Shown: piece after piece, positions 1 through 8,407 of the stretch
How positions within the stretch are numbered: position 1 is the first letter of the stretch
Layout: every line of letters starts with the position of its first letter
From: Hydrogenothermaceae bacterium
Lineage (GTDB): Bacteria > Aquificota > Aquificia > Aquificales > Hydrogenothermaceae
Reading direction: 5' to 3'
Assembly: GCA_012961365.1 (NCBI GenBank)
Contig: DTZN01000184.1
Coordinates: forward strand, 1-19,696
DNA length: 19,696 nucleotides
Notes under the pieces: generated by a model
What the model was told of the DNA's origin: nothing
The model's database searches: none
Seen by the model: only the letters and a program-made list of their open reading frames with translations
Program-made: the position numbers and the translations under genes

Positions 1-1
1 G

Positions 2-109
2 GGATTAAATCTTTTTGGATTTGTAGGATTATTTATAGCTCCTATAATAGTTGTTGTAATTGATAATCTTTTAAATATTTATAAGGAAAGGTACGTACAG
101 GGAGCTTAA
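2..109 (+). CDS. C-terminal end of a membrane protein, probably AI-2E/PerM-family permease (partial)
   Basis: Only the last 35 codons are present, open from the window edge to a TAA at 107-109. They read as a glycine- and phenylalanine-rich hydrophobic helix (GLFIAPIIVVVIDNLL) followed by a short charged tail (NIYKERYVQGA). This pattern, a GxxGLFIAP-type helix just before a cytoplasmic IYKE-like end, resembles the C-terminus of AI-2E-family (PerM/UPF0118) transporters. With so few residues the family is a guess; what is certain is the C-terminus of an integral membrane protein. Its stop codon overlaps the stop of the convergent FeS-subunit gene by two bases, so no separate terminator exists between them. 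Confidence 0.5.
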   Translation, partial: GLNLFGFVGLFIAPIIVVVIDNLLNIYKERYVQGA

Positions 110-855
110 AAATTACCAAAGCTTCCAAATCCAAACCCAAATCCTCCAAATTGTTGATTATCCTGTTTTATATATCCCTTTTGTTTTGCATAGAACTCTA
201 TTTGAGTAATATCTTGCTCTACTGGTATTTCTTTAGGGCACATGAAAGTGCAATATTTGCAATGAACGCAGCTTGAAATTTTGTTATCATTTACAGCTAT
301 TTTTACCCTTTCATCTTCTAAAAAATCGTTTTTATCTTTCCAGAACCTATAAATCTTTACAAAATTAATAGGTCCTCCAAAATTTTTATCTGCTTCAAAT
401 GCAGGGCAAGCACTATAACAAGCCCCACATAAAATACAATCTGTTTCTTTTTCAAATTTTTTTAAATCTTCTGGATATATCGGTTCCCATTCTTCTTTTG
501 AAATTAACCAAGGTTTCGCAAGTTTTAATTTTTCTAAAAACACTGATTGGTCTGTTATTAAATCTTTTATTACTGGTAGATTAGAAGCAGGTTCTATTAG
601 AATTTCATTATTTTCATTTAGTAAATCCTTAACCTTTGTTTTACAAGCTAAAATGTGCTTATCTCCAACTTTTACAGCACAGGTTCCACAAATAGCACTT
701 CTACATTGAACTCTAAAACTTAAAGATGGGTCTATATTATCTTTTATATAAATAAGTGCTTCAACTATAGTAGTTCTATCCTCTATTTTAAGACTAAAAC
801 TATCTATTTTATCTTCTATGCCATTAAATCTTTTTATTTTTATGTTTACTTTCAA
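106..855 (-). CDS. frdB: Fumarate reductase / succinate dehydrogenase iron-sulfur subunit
   Basis: This is the electron-transfer subunit linking the flavoprotein to the quinone or other acceptor site. Residues 1-100 form a plant-ferredoxin-like domain with [2Fe-2S] ligands Cys51, Cys56, Cys59 and Cys71 (CRSAICGTC). Residues 115-230 form a bacterial ferredoxin-like domain with Cys140, Cys143, Cys146, Cys150 and Cys196, Cys202, Cys206. Cys199 is an extra cysteine inside the segment that normally holds a [3Fe-4S] cluster (see findings). The C-terminus ends in an unusual Gly/Phe-rich tail (236-249). The start is TTG at 855, chosen because GAGGT lies seven bases upstream; an earlier ATG is closed by a stop after two codons. 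It follows acs by 37 bases on the same strand, probably as one operon. In Aquificota this protein would serve fumarate reduction in the reductive TCA cycle; sdhB is an equally fair name. No flavoprotein or membrane subunit is in view. Confidence 0.88.
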   Translation of the reverse strand: MKVNIKIKRFNGIEDKIDSFSLKIEDRTTIVEALIYIKDNIDPSLSFRVQCRSAICGTCAVKVGDKHILACKTKVKDLLNENNEILIEPASNLPVIKDLITDQSVFLEKLKLAKPWLISKEEWEPIYPEDLKKFEKETDCILCGACYSACPAFEADKNFGGPINFVKIYRFWKDKNDFLEDERVKIAVNDNKISSCVHCKYCTFMCPKEIPVEQDITQIEFYAKQKGYIKQDNQQFGGFGFGFGSFGNF

Positions 856-861
856 TGCTTT

Positions 862-867
862 TACCTC
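862..867 (-). promoter_or_regulatory. Shine-Dalgarno site fixing the TTG start of frdB
   Basis: The minus strand reads GAGGTA here, seven bases before the TTG codon at 855. No in-frame ATG with a site is available upstream, so this site is the reason for calling a TTG start. Confidence 0.6.
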
Positions 868-892
868 ATGAAAAATTTAAATTAATTATAAG

Positions 893-2791
893 TTAGTCTT
901 CTAAAGTTGAAATATCCCCTAGAGGCATTCCTAGCTCTTTTGCTTTTAAAACCCTTCTCATTATTTTTCCACTTCTTGTTTTAGGAAGTTTTTCGACAAA
1001 CTCTATCTCATCTGGAACTGCAAGTGAGCCAAGTTCCTTTCTAACACATTGTTTTATATCGCCTTTTAATTCATCTGTAATTTCTATACCTTGTTTTAAT
1101 ATTACAAATGCTTTTATTGATTCTCCTTTTATTTCATGAGGTATACCTATTACCGCTGCTTCTGCAACAGCCTCATGGGCTACTAATGCACTTTCTACTT
1201 CTGCAGTTCCTATTCTATGTCCCGATACATTAATAACATCATCAGCTCTTCCTAAAATCATAATATATCCATCTTCATCCTTTGTTGCCATATCTCCTGC
1301 AAAGTAATACTGACTTATTTCTGACCAGTATTTATTAAATCTTTCAGGTTCTCCCCAACAAGTTCTGAGAGCCGATGGCCAAGGTTTTTTTATTACTAAG
1401 TATCCAACTTCATTTGGCTTAACAGGATTTCCATTTTTATCAACTACATCAGCTTCTATTCCAAAGAAAGGTTTTCCTGCTTTTCCTGGTTTTTGTGGAT
1501 ATGCTGGAACTGTAGTTATCATATGTCCACCTGTTTCTGTTTGCCACCATGTATCAACTATAGAGCAATTTTTTCTTCCTATATTTTCATAATACCAAAT
1601 CCAAGCTTCAGGGTTTATAGGTTCTCCAACAGAACCTAAAATTCTTAAAGAGGATAAATCATATTTCGCAGGCCACTGCTCTCCATATTTCATGAATAAT
1701 CTAATTGCTGTTGGTGCGGTATAGAAAATATTAACTCTGTATTTTTCAATAATAGACCACCATCTACCTGGGTCTGGATAATCTGGGGCTCCTTCTGCAA
1801 TTATAGATGTTACTCCTACAGATAAAGGCCCATAAACCATATAACTGTGCCCTGTTATCCATCCTGGGTCAGCAGTACACCAGAATATATCATCTTCATG
1901 GATATCAAAAACATATTTTGTAGTTATGTGAGTATATAAGTTATATCCACCTGTTGTATGTAAAACTCCTTTTGGTTTTCCTGTTGAACCTGAAGTGTAA
2001 AGTATAAATAAAGGGTCTTCTGCATCCATTATTTCTGGCGTGCAATTTGGAGATTGATTTTTTATGAGTTTATAAAAATCTATTTCATTTTCTTCTAAGG
2101 TTAGATTATCTCCTTCCCTTTGTAAAACTACGATTTTTTCTACAAAATCTAACTCTTTAACTGCTTCATCTACTACAGATTTTAAATCTATTTTTTTACC
2201 TCTTCTTTTAGTCCAAGTAGATGTAATAACTATTTTTGCCTTAGCATCTTCGATTCTCATTTTTAAAGCACTTGCACTAAAACCAGCATAAACTACAGAG
2301 TGAATAGCTCCAATTCTCGCGCATGCAAGCATAGTTGCAAGTTGCTCAATAACTAATGGCATATAAATTACAACTCTATCTCCCTTTTTAATTCCAAGGC
2401 TTTTTAATCCATTTGCAATTTTGTTTACAAGTTCTAAAAGTTCTCCATAAGTATATTTTTTTTCATTTCCATCTTCATCAGTCCATATATAAGCAATCTT
2501 ATTTCTTTTTCCATTTTCTACATGTCTATCTAGACAGTTATATGTAATATTTAACTTTCCATTAATAAACCATTTATATGTAGGATAGTTCCATTCAAAC
2601 ACTTTATCCCATTTTTCAAACCAATGAAGCTCTTTTTCTGCCAATTTTTCCCAGAAATTTTCCGTGTCTTTTATTGACTTTTCGTATAACTCGTCAAATT
2701 TTTCTTTTGAAATAAGTGCTTTTTTTAGAACCTTTTCTGGAGGATTATAGATTTTATCTATTTTTAATAAAATTTCATTTTGCTCAGCCAT
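893..2791 (-). CDS. acsA: Acetyl-CoA synthetase (AMP-forming)
   Basis: Converts acetate, ATP and CoA to acetyl-CoA, AMP and pyrophosphate in the cytoplasm. At 632 residues it is close to the usual 640-660. The ANL-family motifs are all present: the phosphate loop TSGSTGKPKG at 266-275, the acetate-pocket motif DTWWQTETGG at 413-422 with the tryptophan that restricts substrate size, YYFAGDMATKDEDGY at 495-509, GRADDVINVSGHRIG at 514-528, and PKTRSGKIMRR at 603-613. Lys609 in the last motif is the conserved lysine used in the adenylation half-reaction and regulated by reversible acetylation in other bacteria. The start ATG has GGAGGAG five bases upstream. It is the first gene of a likely acs-frdB unit and is transcribed divergently from the thioredoxin gene. 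It could supply acetyl-CoA to reductive TCA carbon fixation or assimilate external acetate. Confidence 0.96.
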   Translation of the reverse strand: MAEQNEILLKIDKIYNPPEKVLKKALISKEKFDELYEKSIKDTENFWEKLAEKELHWFEKWDKVFEWNYPTYKWFINGKLNITYNCLDRHVENGKRNKIAYIWTDEDGNEKKYTYGELLELVNKIANGLKSLGIKKGDRVVIYMPLVIEQLATMLACARIGAIHSVVYAGFSASALKMRIEDAKAKIVITSTWTKRRGKKIDLKSVVDEAVKELDFVEKIVVLQREGDNLTLEENEIDFYKLIKNQSPNCTPEIMDAEDPLFILYTSGSTGKPKGVLHTTGGYNLYTHITTKYVFDIHEDDIFWCTADPGWITGHSYMVYGPLSVGVTSIIAEGAPDYPDPGRWWSIIEKYRVNIFYTAPTAIRLFMKYGEQWPAKYDLSSLRILGSVGEPINPEAWIWYYENIGRKNCSIVDTWWQTETGGHMITTVPAYPQKPGKAGKPFFGIEADVVDKNGNPVKPNEVGYLVIKKPWPSALRTCWGEPERFNKYWSEISQYYFAGDMATKDEDGYIMILGRADDVINVSGHRIGTAEVESALVAHEAVAEAAVIGIPHEIKGESIKAFVILKQGIEITDELKGDIKQCVRKELGSLAVPDEIEFVEKLPKTRSGKIMRRVLKAKELGMPLGDISTLED

Positions 2792-2963
2792 AACTCTCCT
2801 CCAAATTATTCAAATTTTTTTAATTTTACAATAAATTTAGTATGCTTTTAATTTTTATTATTTATCTCAGGTTTTGTTTTACAAGGTATATTTTTTTATA
2901 TTGATTAATTTTTTATATAAAAGTATATTTAATATTGATTACATATTTTTACAGGAGCAATAA
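2792..2963. promoter_or_regulatory. Divergent promoter region between acsA and the thioredoxin gene
   Basis: This 172-base spacer is very AT-rich (about 14% G+C over 2811-2910) and must carry the start signals for both flanking genes. The better-defined plus-strand promoter is listed separately. For acsA, the minus strand shows TTGTAA (2879-2884) followed about 17 bases later by ATAATA, a plausible but weak sigma70-type pair. No operator palindrome is obvious. Confidence 0.4.
2901..2929 (+). promoter_or_regulatory. Sigma70-type promoter for the thioredoxin-ccdA pair
   Basis: TTGATT at 2901-2906 and TATATT at 2924-2929 are separated by exactly 17 bases, close to consensus and optimal spacing. 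Transcription would start near 2936, giving a leader of about 28 bases before the GTG at 2964. The spacer is AT-rich, which raises the chance of a random match. Confidence 0.45.
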
Positions 2964-3443
2964 GTGGTAAGAGTTTTTCTTAGCTTGTTTTTAATATTTT
3001 TGCTAATAAATATATCCTTTGCAAAAGGAATAAAAGCAAAAGATTTTTCTCTTCCTGATGAAAATGGAAAAATTGTAAAATTAAGCGAATTAAAAGGAAA
3101 TGTTGTAGTTTTAATATTCTGGTCAACAAAATGTGGGAGTTGTAAAAAAAAACTTCCTAAAATTTCTGTGCTTCAAGGAGAATATGATAACAAACCTGTA
3201 AAATTTTATGCTGTTGTTATAAATACCAAGGATTTAGAAGAAATAAAAAAAATAAAAGAAGAATGGGGATTTGATATACCTGTTTTAATAGGAAACTTTG
3301 ATATAAAGAAGAATTATAGAATAATAGGAACACCTATAACCTATGTTATAAATAAAGACGGTAAAATTAAGAGATTTTTCTTAGGAGAAGTATCTTTAAA
3401 AAGGTTAAAAAAGGCTATAAACAAAGCTTTAAAGGATAATTAA
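2964..3443 (+). CDS. TlpA/ResA-like thioredoxin-fold protein, exported
   Basis: A 159-residue protein with an N-terminal hydrophobic signal (residues 3-20, ending ISFA before KG), so it probably acts in the periplasm, free or anchored. The rest is a thioredoxin fold of the AhpC/TSA-Redoxin/TlpA group: the entry KAKDFSLPDENGK (24-36), the active site FWSTKCGSCKKKLP with Cys57 and Cys60 as the redox pair, and a cis-proline motif GTPITYVINKDGKI near 118-131. The Cys-Gly-Ser-Cys centre differs from thioredoxin CGPC. The start is GTG at 2964, with GGAG at 2954-2957 upstream. ccdA follows after 10 bases. That pairing suggests it takes electrons from CcdA to reduce apocytochrome c or other extracytoplasmic disulfides. 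Specific partners cannot be seen. Confidence 0.87.
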   Translation: MVRVFLSLFLIFLLINISFAKGIKAKDFSLPDENGKIVKLSELKGNVVVLIFWSTKCGSCKKKLPKISVLQGEYDNKPVKFYAVVINTKDLEEIKKIKEEWGFDIPVLIGNFDIKKNYRIIGTPITYVINKDGKIKRFFLGEVSLKRLKKAINKALKDN

Positions 3444-3453
3444 GGAGGAATTC

Positions 3454-4293
3454 ATGTTTGAAAATATTACAATTTGGGCTGCGTTTATAGCAGGATTTTT
3501 AAGTTTTGTGTCCCCTTGCGTTTTACCTATTGTGCCGGCTTATTTATCTTATATTACAGGGGCTAATGCTACTACTTTAGATGAAGACCAAAAATTTAAT
3601 ATAAAAGCAATTATACCAATTTTATTTTTTGTTGCAGGTTTTTCTACAGTTTTTATATTAATGGGAGCTTCTGCATCTTTTATTGGTCAATTATTTGCAG
3701 AATATAAAGAATATATAGCTAAAGTAGGTGGAGCTTTGGTCGTATTTTTTGGTCTTCATTTTACAGGTCTATTTATAAAACCAAATTTTGAAAAATTAAT
3801 GTATTCAATAGGTTTAATAATTTTTGCATTATTTAGTTTTAATATTTTTTCTAAAGACACTTTCTTTACATTTGTAGGTATATGGGCAGTTGTAATGGCA
3901 CTGTATTTCTTAAAAGTTCATGAATTTTTATATAGACAATTTAAGGTGGAAAAAAGCACAAAAGCCTCTGTTTTAAGTTCTTACTTTGTTGGCTTAACTT
4001 TTGGAGCAGGATGGAGCCCATGTATTGGTCCAATTCTTGGTTCTATACTAATGCTTGCTATGAATGAGGAGTCCATAGGAGAAGGAATGCTTTTACTTGG
4101 AGCTTATTCTTTAGGACTTGGAATACCTTTTATACTAGCTGGTGTTTTATGGACTGCATTTTTAAAAATGGTTCAAAAGTTTGGTAAATTCTTTGAAATT
4201 GTAGAGATCGTTGGGGGAGTATTACTAATAATTTTAGGATTAATGCTTGCAACAGGTAATTTAGAGGCTATATCTTCAGCGTTAACGGGATAG
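3454..4293 (+). CDS. ccdA: CcdA-family thiol:disulfide electron carrier (cytochrome c biogenesis)
   Basis: An integral membrane protein that passes reducing power from cytoplasmic thioredoxin to the periplasm. The two hallmark cysteine-proline motifs are present: [13 protein letters not shown] (Cys22) in the first helix and [12 protein letters not shown] (Cys190) in the second half. Family members usually have about 240 residues and six helices; this one has 279. The extra length lies at about 111-160, between the two repeats, and contains two hydrophobic segments (118-132 and 137-153), suggesting eight helices. AGGAGG precedes the ATG. It is co-transcribed with the TlpA-like gene, which is the likely acceptor. 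Its 3' end overlaps the convergent lpxD by 12 bases. Confidence 0.9.
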   Translation: MFENITIWAAFIAGFLSFVSPCVLPIVPAYLSYITGANATTLDEDQKFNIKAIIPILFFVAGFSTVFILMGASASFIGQLFAEYKEYIAKVGGALVVFFGLHFTGLFIKPNFEKLMYSIGLIIFALFSFNIFSKDTFFTFVGIWAVVMALYFLKVHEFLYRQFKVEKSTKASVLSSYFVGLTFGAGWSPCIGPILGSILMLAMNEESIGEGMLLLGAYSLGLGIPFILAGVLWTAFLKMVQKFGKFFEIVEIVGGVLLIILGLMLATGNLEAISSALTG

Positions 4294-4300
4294 CTTTTTT
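4267..4300 (+). terminator. Possible weak intrinsic terminator at the end of ccdA
   Basis: GCTAT at 4267-4271 can pair with ATAGC at 4290-4294, followed directly by six T residues. The ccdA stop codon lies in the downstream arm. The stem has only five pairs and an 18-base loop (containing the palindrome CGTTAACG), so it would be weak, especially in a thermophile. It also lies within the end of lpxD on the other strand. Confidence 0.25.
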
Positions 4301-5283
4301 ACAAGTTCAGGAAGTTTATATAGATACATTAATATTTTTCTCCATTTTGACCACTCAATAGCAGGTATATTAGCACCATATATTCCTGCTTTTTCTATAT
4401 TTTTTCCAACACCAGATTTAGCAGTAATTATTACATTGTCAGCAATATTAATATGGTCTGCTATTCCTACCTGGCCTGCTAATATACAGTTATTACCAAT
4501 TTTACAACTTCCAGCAATTCCTACCTGAGAAACAAGAATAGTATTTTTACCTACAACTACATTATGAGCTATCATTACAAGGTTATCTATTTTTGTTCCT
4601 TCTTTTATAATAGTCTCATCAAGCATAGCTCTATCAATTGTTGTATTTGCTCCAATTTCTACATTATCTTCTATGATTACTTTACCAATATGTTTAATTT
4701 TTTTATGTTGTCCTTCTTCCCGATAATATCCAAACCCATCTGAAGCTATTACTGCCCCAGAGTGAATAATTACATTTTTTCCAATAGTTGTATCTTTGTA
4801 TATGCTTACCCTTGGATAAATAACTGAGTTTTCACCAATTTTTGTATTTTTTCCTATATAAGTAAATGGATAAATTTTTGTATTGTTTCCAATTTTTACA
4901 TTATCTTCAATTACAACATAATCACCTATATAAACATTTTTCCCAATTTTTACATTTTGCCCTAAAACGGCTGTTTTACTTATGAAAGAAATTTTATCCT
5001 CTTCTTTATACAGAATATCTATTAATTTATAAAAAATATTTTTAGGATTTTCAGATATTAGTTGGGGAATATTTAAACCTTTAATATACTCAAATGTAAT
5101 AATTGCAGATGCTTTAGTATTTAGAGCTTCTTTTATGTGTTTTTTTTCTGCTATAAATGTAATACTTCCTTCTTTTGCATTATTTAAACTAGAAACTGAA
5201 GTTATTTCTATATCTTCTTTTAAGTTTTCTACCTTTAGATTAAATATTTTTGCAATTTCACTTATTTTCATTTTGCATGCCAT
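4282..5283 (-). CDS. lpxD: UDP-3-O-acylglucosamine N-acyltransferase (lipid A synthesis)
   Basis: Transfers a 3-hydroxyacyl chain from acyl carrier protein to the 2-amino group of UDP-3-O-acyl-glucosamine, the third step of lipid A synthesis. Residues 5-100 match the LpxD N-terminal uridine-binding domain ([12 protein letters not shown] through [13 protein letters not shown]). From about 104 the protein is a left-handed parallel beta-helix of hexapeptide repeats ([IV]G[KE]N...). The family motif SDGFGY is at 181-186 and the catalytic histidine is His240 in [13 protein letters not shown]. The C-terminal helix is 308-333. Length (333) is normal. ATG at 5283 gives a 26-base overlap with ompH; ATG at 5271 (MKISE) fits the family N-terminus better and gives a 14-base overlap. 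Neither has a strong ribosome site, so translation is probably coupled to ompH. Presence of this gene implies an LPS outer membrane. Confidence 0.93.
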   Translation of the reverse strand: MACKMKISEIAKIFNLKVENLKEDIEITSVSSLNNAKEGSITFIAEKKHIKEALNTKASAIITFEYIKGLNIPQLISENPKNIFYKLIDILYKEEDKISFISKTAVLGQNVKIGKNVYIGDYVVIEDNVKIGNNTKIYPFTYIGKNTKIGENSVIYPRVSIYKDTTIGKNVIIHSGAVIASDGFGYYREEGQHKKIKHIGKVIIEDNVEIGANTTIDRAMLDETIIKEGTKIDNLVMIAHNVVVGKNTILVSQVGIAGSCKIGNNCILAGQVGIADHINIADNVIITAKSGVGKNIEKAGIYGANIPAIEWSKWRKILMYLYKLPELVKKLSR

Positions 5284-5776
5284 CTAATAATCTTATAATT
5301 TCATCTGTTATATCAATTTTCTTATCTGCGTATAAAATTGGACTTACTATTGCATTAAAAAATACTATGTCAATTTTATTTTTTTGAGCATATTCCTTAA
5401 CTACTAGTTTTATTTTTTTAGTTAATTTATTTTCTGCGTTTTTTTTCATATCATTTAAAACGGTTTGAGCTTCTATTGTTAATTTTTGAATTTCTGCTCT
5501 TAGTTTTTCAATTTCTTTTTCCTTTTCTTTTTTTGCTTGTTCGCTTAATAGTGGGCTTTCTAACTGTTTTTTGAGCTCTTCTATTTTTTCTTCTATCTGT
5601 TTTCCTTTAGATTGGTAATAACTAAATTTTTCTTCTATTTCTTTCCTTAATTTTTTCCCTTCTTGGGATTGGTTCATTACTTTTAGTAAATCTACATAAG
5701 CATACTTACTTTGGGCAAATGAAAGTGAAAATGTTAAAACTAAAAATAAAAAGGAAATTAAAAATTTAATTTTCAT
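5258..5776 (-). CDS. OmpH/Skp-family periplasmic chaperone
   Basis: A 172-residue exported protein. The signal peptide is clear ([20 protein letters not shown], cleaved before Gln22). The mature start [20 protein letters not shown] (23-42) is the diagnostic OmpH/Skp opening. A long Lys/Glu-rich coiled coil follows (43-120), then a closing strand-rich part (132-150). Members of this family trap unfolded outer-membrane proteins in the periplasm as trimers. GGAGT precedes the ATG. The gene lies between pncB (18-base gap) and lpxD (overlap). The ompH-lpxD order is widely conserved, usually with bamA upstream; here pncB takes that place. Confidence 0.88.
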   Translation of the reverse strand: MKIKFLISFLFLVLTFSLSFAQSKYAYVDLLKVMNQSQEGKKLRKEIEEKFSYYQSKGKQIEEKIEELKKQLESPLLSEQAKKEKEKEIEKLRAEIQKLTIEAQTVLNDMKKNAENKLTKKIKLVVKEYAQKNKIDIVFFNAIVSPILYADKKIDITDEIIRLLDGMQNENK

Positions 5777-5794
5777 AAAAAACTCCTTTTTTCT

Positions 5795-7129
5795 TTATAC
5801 TAACAAATTTTTTACCCTTTGGACAACCTCTTTTAGATTTTCTGAAATTTGTGGAGTGTAAGGCTCTTCATTGTGTATATTTTTAAGATTTTTAGGTAAA
5901 AATTTTAAAGAACTAATTGCCTTCTCTTTAATTTCTTTTATATGAGGTAAATTATAGACTAGATTTCCATCTTTGATAATGTGCTTCAACATTGGTTTAC
6001 CCAATCTCTCATCAAATAAACCTATAATATCTTCTTTAAAATATTCATTTTCAAAACTTCTGAATACTTGCTTTTTAGAGGGTAAATAAATTTTTTTTGA
6101 ACTTAATTTCATTACAGGTCTATCATTATATTGAACTAATTTATAGGCACAATCTAAATAAGGAACATCTGCAGAAACTACTAATTTCGTTCCTACTCCA
6201 TAGCTATTAATTGGAGCATTATTTTCCTCTAGATACTTAATTTTATATTCATCAATTCCACCACTTGCTATTATTATGCTATCTTTAAAATTATTTTCAT
6301 CTAATATTTTTCTAACTTTTCTTGAAAGTTCCAAAAGGTTACCACTATCTATTCTGACACCTTTTAGTTTAATACCAAGTTTTTTGGCAGTTTCAACAGC
6401 TTTTTTAGCACCTTCTATAGTGTTAAATGTATCAATAAGCAATACAGTATTTTCTGGATAGTTTTTAGCAAAGGCTTCAAATGCTTTTTCTTCACTTTCA
6501 AAAGATAATATAAAGGAATGAGCTATTGTTCCAACAATTGGAATATTAAAAAGTTTACCTGCTAAAACATTTGAAGTTCCAAAAAATCCACCAATATAAG
6601 ATGCTCTTGCAGATTTTAATCCTGCATCAACTCCATGGGCTCTTCTAAGACCAAAATCTACTAAAAGTTTTCCATTTGCTACTGAATAACACCTTAATGC
6701 TTTTGTTGCAACTAAAATTTGAATTTGAAGTGTATTTATTAAAAATGTTTCTATGATTTGAGCTTCTATTAGTGGAGCTTCTATGATAACAACAGGTTCA
6801 TTTGCAAAGAAAAACTCTCCTTCTTCAAATGCATATAGATTTCCTGTGAATTTAAATTTTGAAAGATAATGTAAAAAATCATCATTAAATAAATTTGTGC
6901 TTTTTAGAAAATCTAAATCTTCTTGAATAAACGTGATGTTTTGCACGTAATAAAGTAGCTGTTCTAATCCTGCGAAAATGAAGTAAGGTCTTTTTTTAGT
7001 TGGTCTAACAAAGAAATCAAATACGGCTGTTTTATTATGATTTTCATTAAAATAAACTTGAGCCATAGTAAGTTCATATAAATCTATAACCATAGACATA
7101 TTACTTTTATTAACAAATCCAAATTCCAT
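5795..7129 (-). CDS. pncB: Nicotinate phosphoribosyltransferase (NAD salvage)
   Basis: Joins nicotinate with phosphoribosyl pyrophosphate, helped by ATP hydrolysis, to give nicotinate mononucleotide (Preiss-Handler pathway, cytoplasm). Family landmarks in order: the N-terminal DLYELTMAQVYF (16-27), FFVRPTKKRPYFIFAGLEQ (39-57), VDFGLRRAHG (157-166), the phosphorylatable histidine in GTIAHSFI (His204), GVRIDSGN (257-264), and the phosphate-binding GVGTKLVVSADVP (311-323). At 444 residues it is in range. GAGGT lies seven bases before the ATG. It is the first gene of a minus-strand pncB-ompH-lpxD cluster, an odd mix of NAD salvage and envelope genes with no evident functional link. Confidence 0.92.
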   Translation of the reverse strand: MEFGFVNKSNMSMVIDLYELTMAQVYFNENHNKTAVFDFFVRPTKKRPYFIFAGLEQLLYYVQNITFIQEDLDFLKSTNLFNDDFLHYLSKFKFTGNLYAFEEGEFFFANEPVVIIEAPLIEAQIIETFLINTLQIQILVATKALRCYSVANGKLLVDFGLRRAHGVDAGLKSARASYIGGFFGTSNVLAGKLFNIPIVGTIAHSFILSFESEEKAFEAFAKNYPENTVLLIDTFNTIEGAKKAVETAKKLGIKLKGVRIDSGNLLELSRKVRKILDENNFKDSIIIASGGIDEYKIKYLEENNAPINSYGVGTKLVVSADVPYLDCAYKLVQYNDRPVMKLSSKKIYLPSKKQVFRSFENEYFKEDIIGLFDERLGKPMLKHIIKDGNLVYNLPHIKEIKEKAISSLKFLPKNLKNIHNEEPYTPQISENLKEVVQRVKNLLV

Positions 7130-8208
<1,079 letters not shown>

Positions 8209-8212
8209 AATG

Positions 8213-8236
8213 AAGGGGGTTTTGCCCCTTATTTTT
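8213..8236 (+). terminator. Intrinsic terminator of gap
   Basis: AAGGGG at 8213-8218 pairs perfectly with CCCCTT at 8225-8230 around a six-base loop (GTTTTG), followed by ATTTTT. It lies five bases after the gap stop. It separates gap from the motility cluster. Confidence 0.82.
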
Positions 8237-8407
8237 AAATCATTGTTTTTGTCTAAGGTTGATGATCATCTATCAGTGATAAGGCTACATCAAAATGGAA
8301 ATCTTTCTGTGAAGCCACTAACTATAGGAATATGTGATTCGCTCAACATAAATCAATACATTAGATATTGCATCATTTCTAAAAAAAATGTATAAATTAA
8401 ATAAAAA
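8237..8407. other. Spacer with nested inverted repeats; candidate structured RNA or decayed element
   Basis: No convincing gene is visible. Over 8251-8350 the G+C content is 36 in 100, against 19 in the next 100 bases and 14 in the acsA spacer. Inverted repeats cluster here: outer arms GTTGA (8258-8262) and TCAAC (8343-8347); an inner stem AGT, five-base bulge, GGCT (8275-8286) with AGCCACT (8313-8319); possible extension ACA/TGT and GAA/TTC; and two adjacent palindromes, GATGATCATC (8261-8270) and TATCAGTGATA (8271-8281). A 61-codon reading frame crosses it (from 8210) but starts inside the terminator and lacks a ribosome site. It matches no riboswitch I recognise. Alternatives are a small RNA, a 5' leader element of the motility operon, an operator pair, or a remnant of a mobile element. 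Confidence 0.35.
8368..8396 (+). promoter_or_regulatory. Sigma70-like promoter candidate for the motility operon
   Basis: TTGCAT at 8368-8373 and TATAAA at 8391-8396 are separated by 17 bases. The -10 matches five of six consensus bases, the -35 only the TTG. The start would fall near 8403, giving a leader of about 47 bases before cheZ. Confidence 0.35.

Noticed and set aside
101..126. Inverted repeat GGAGCTT / AAGCTTCC at the convergent permease-frdB junction
   Set aside because: The stem needs a bulge and has no T-run after it on either strand, so it is not a credible intrinsic terminator.
5271..5283. Possible frameshift at the ompH-lpxD overlap
   Set aside because: Both proteins are complete with family-like ends; a short overlap with coupled translation explains it.
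8271..8281. Resemblance of TATCAGTGATA to the core of the tet operator
   Set aside because: The match is only the short symmetric core; no tetR-like or efflux gene is nearby, so it is treated as a generic palindrome.
8210..8395. 61-codon reading frame in the spacer after gap
   Set aside because: It starts inside the gap terminator hairpin, has no ribosome site, and its product resembles no family I know. The region is better described as non-coding or decayed.
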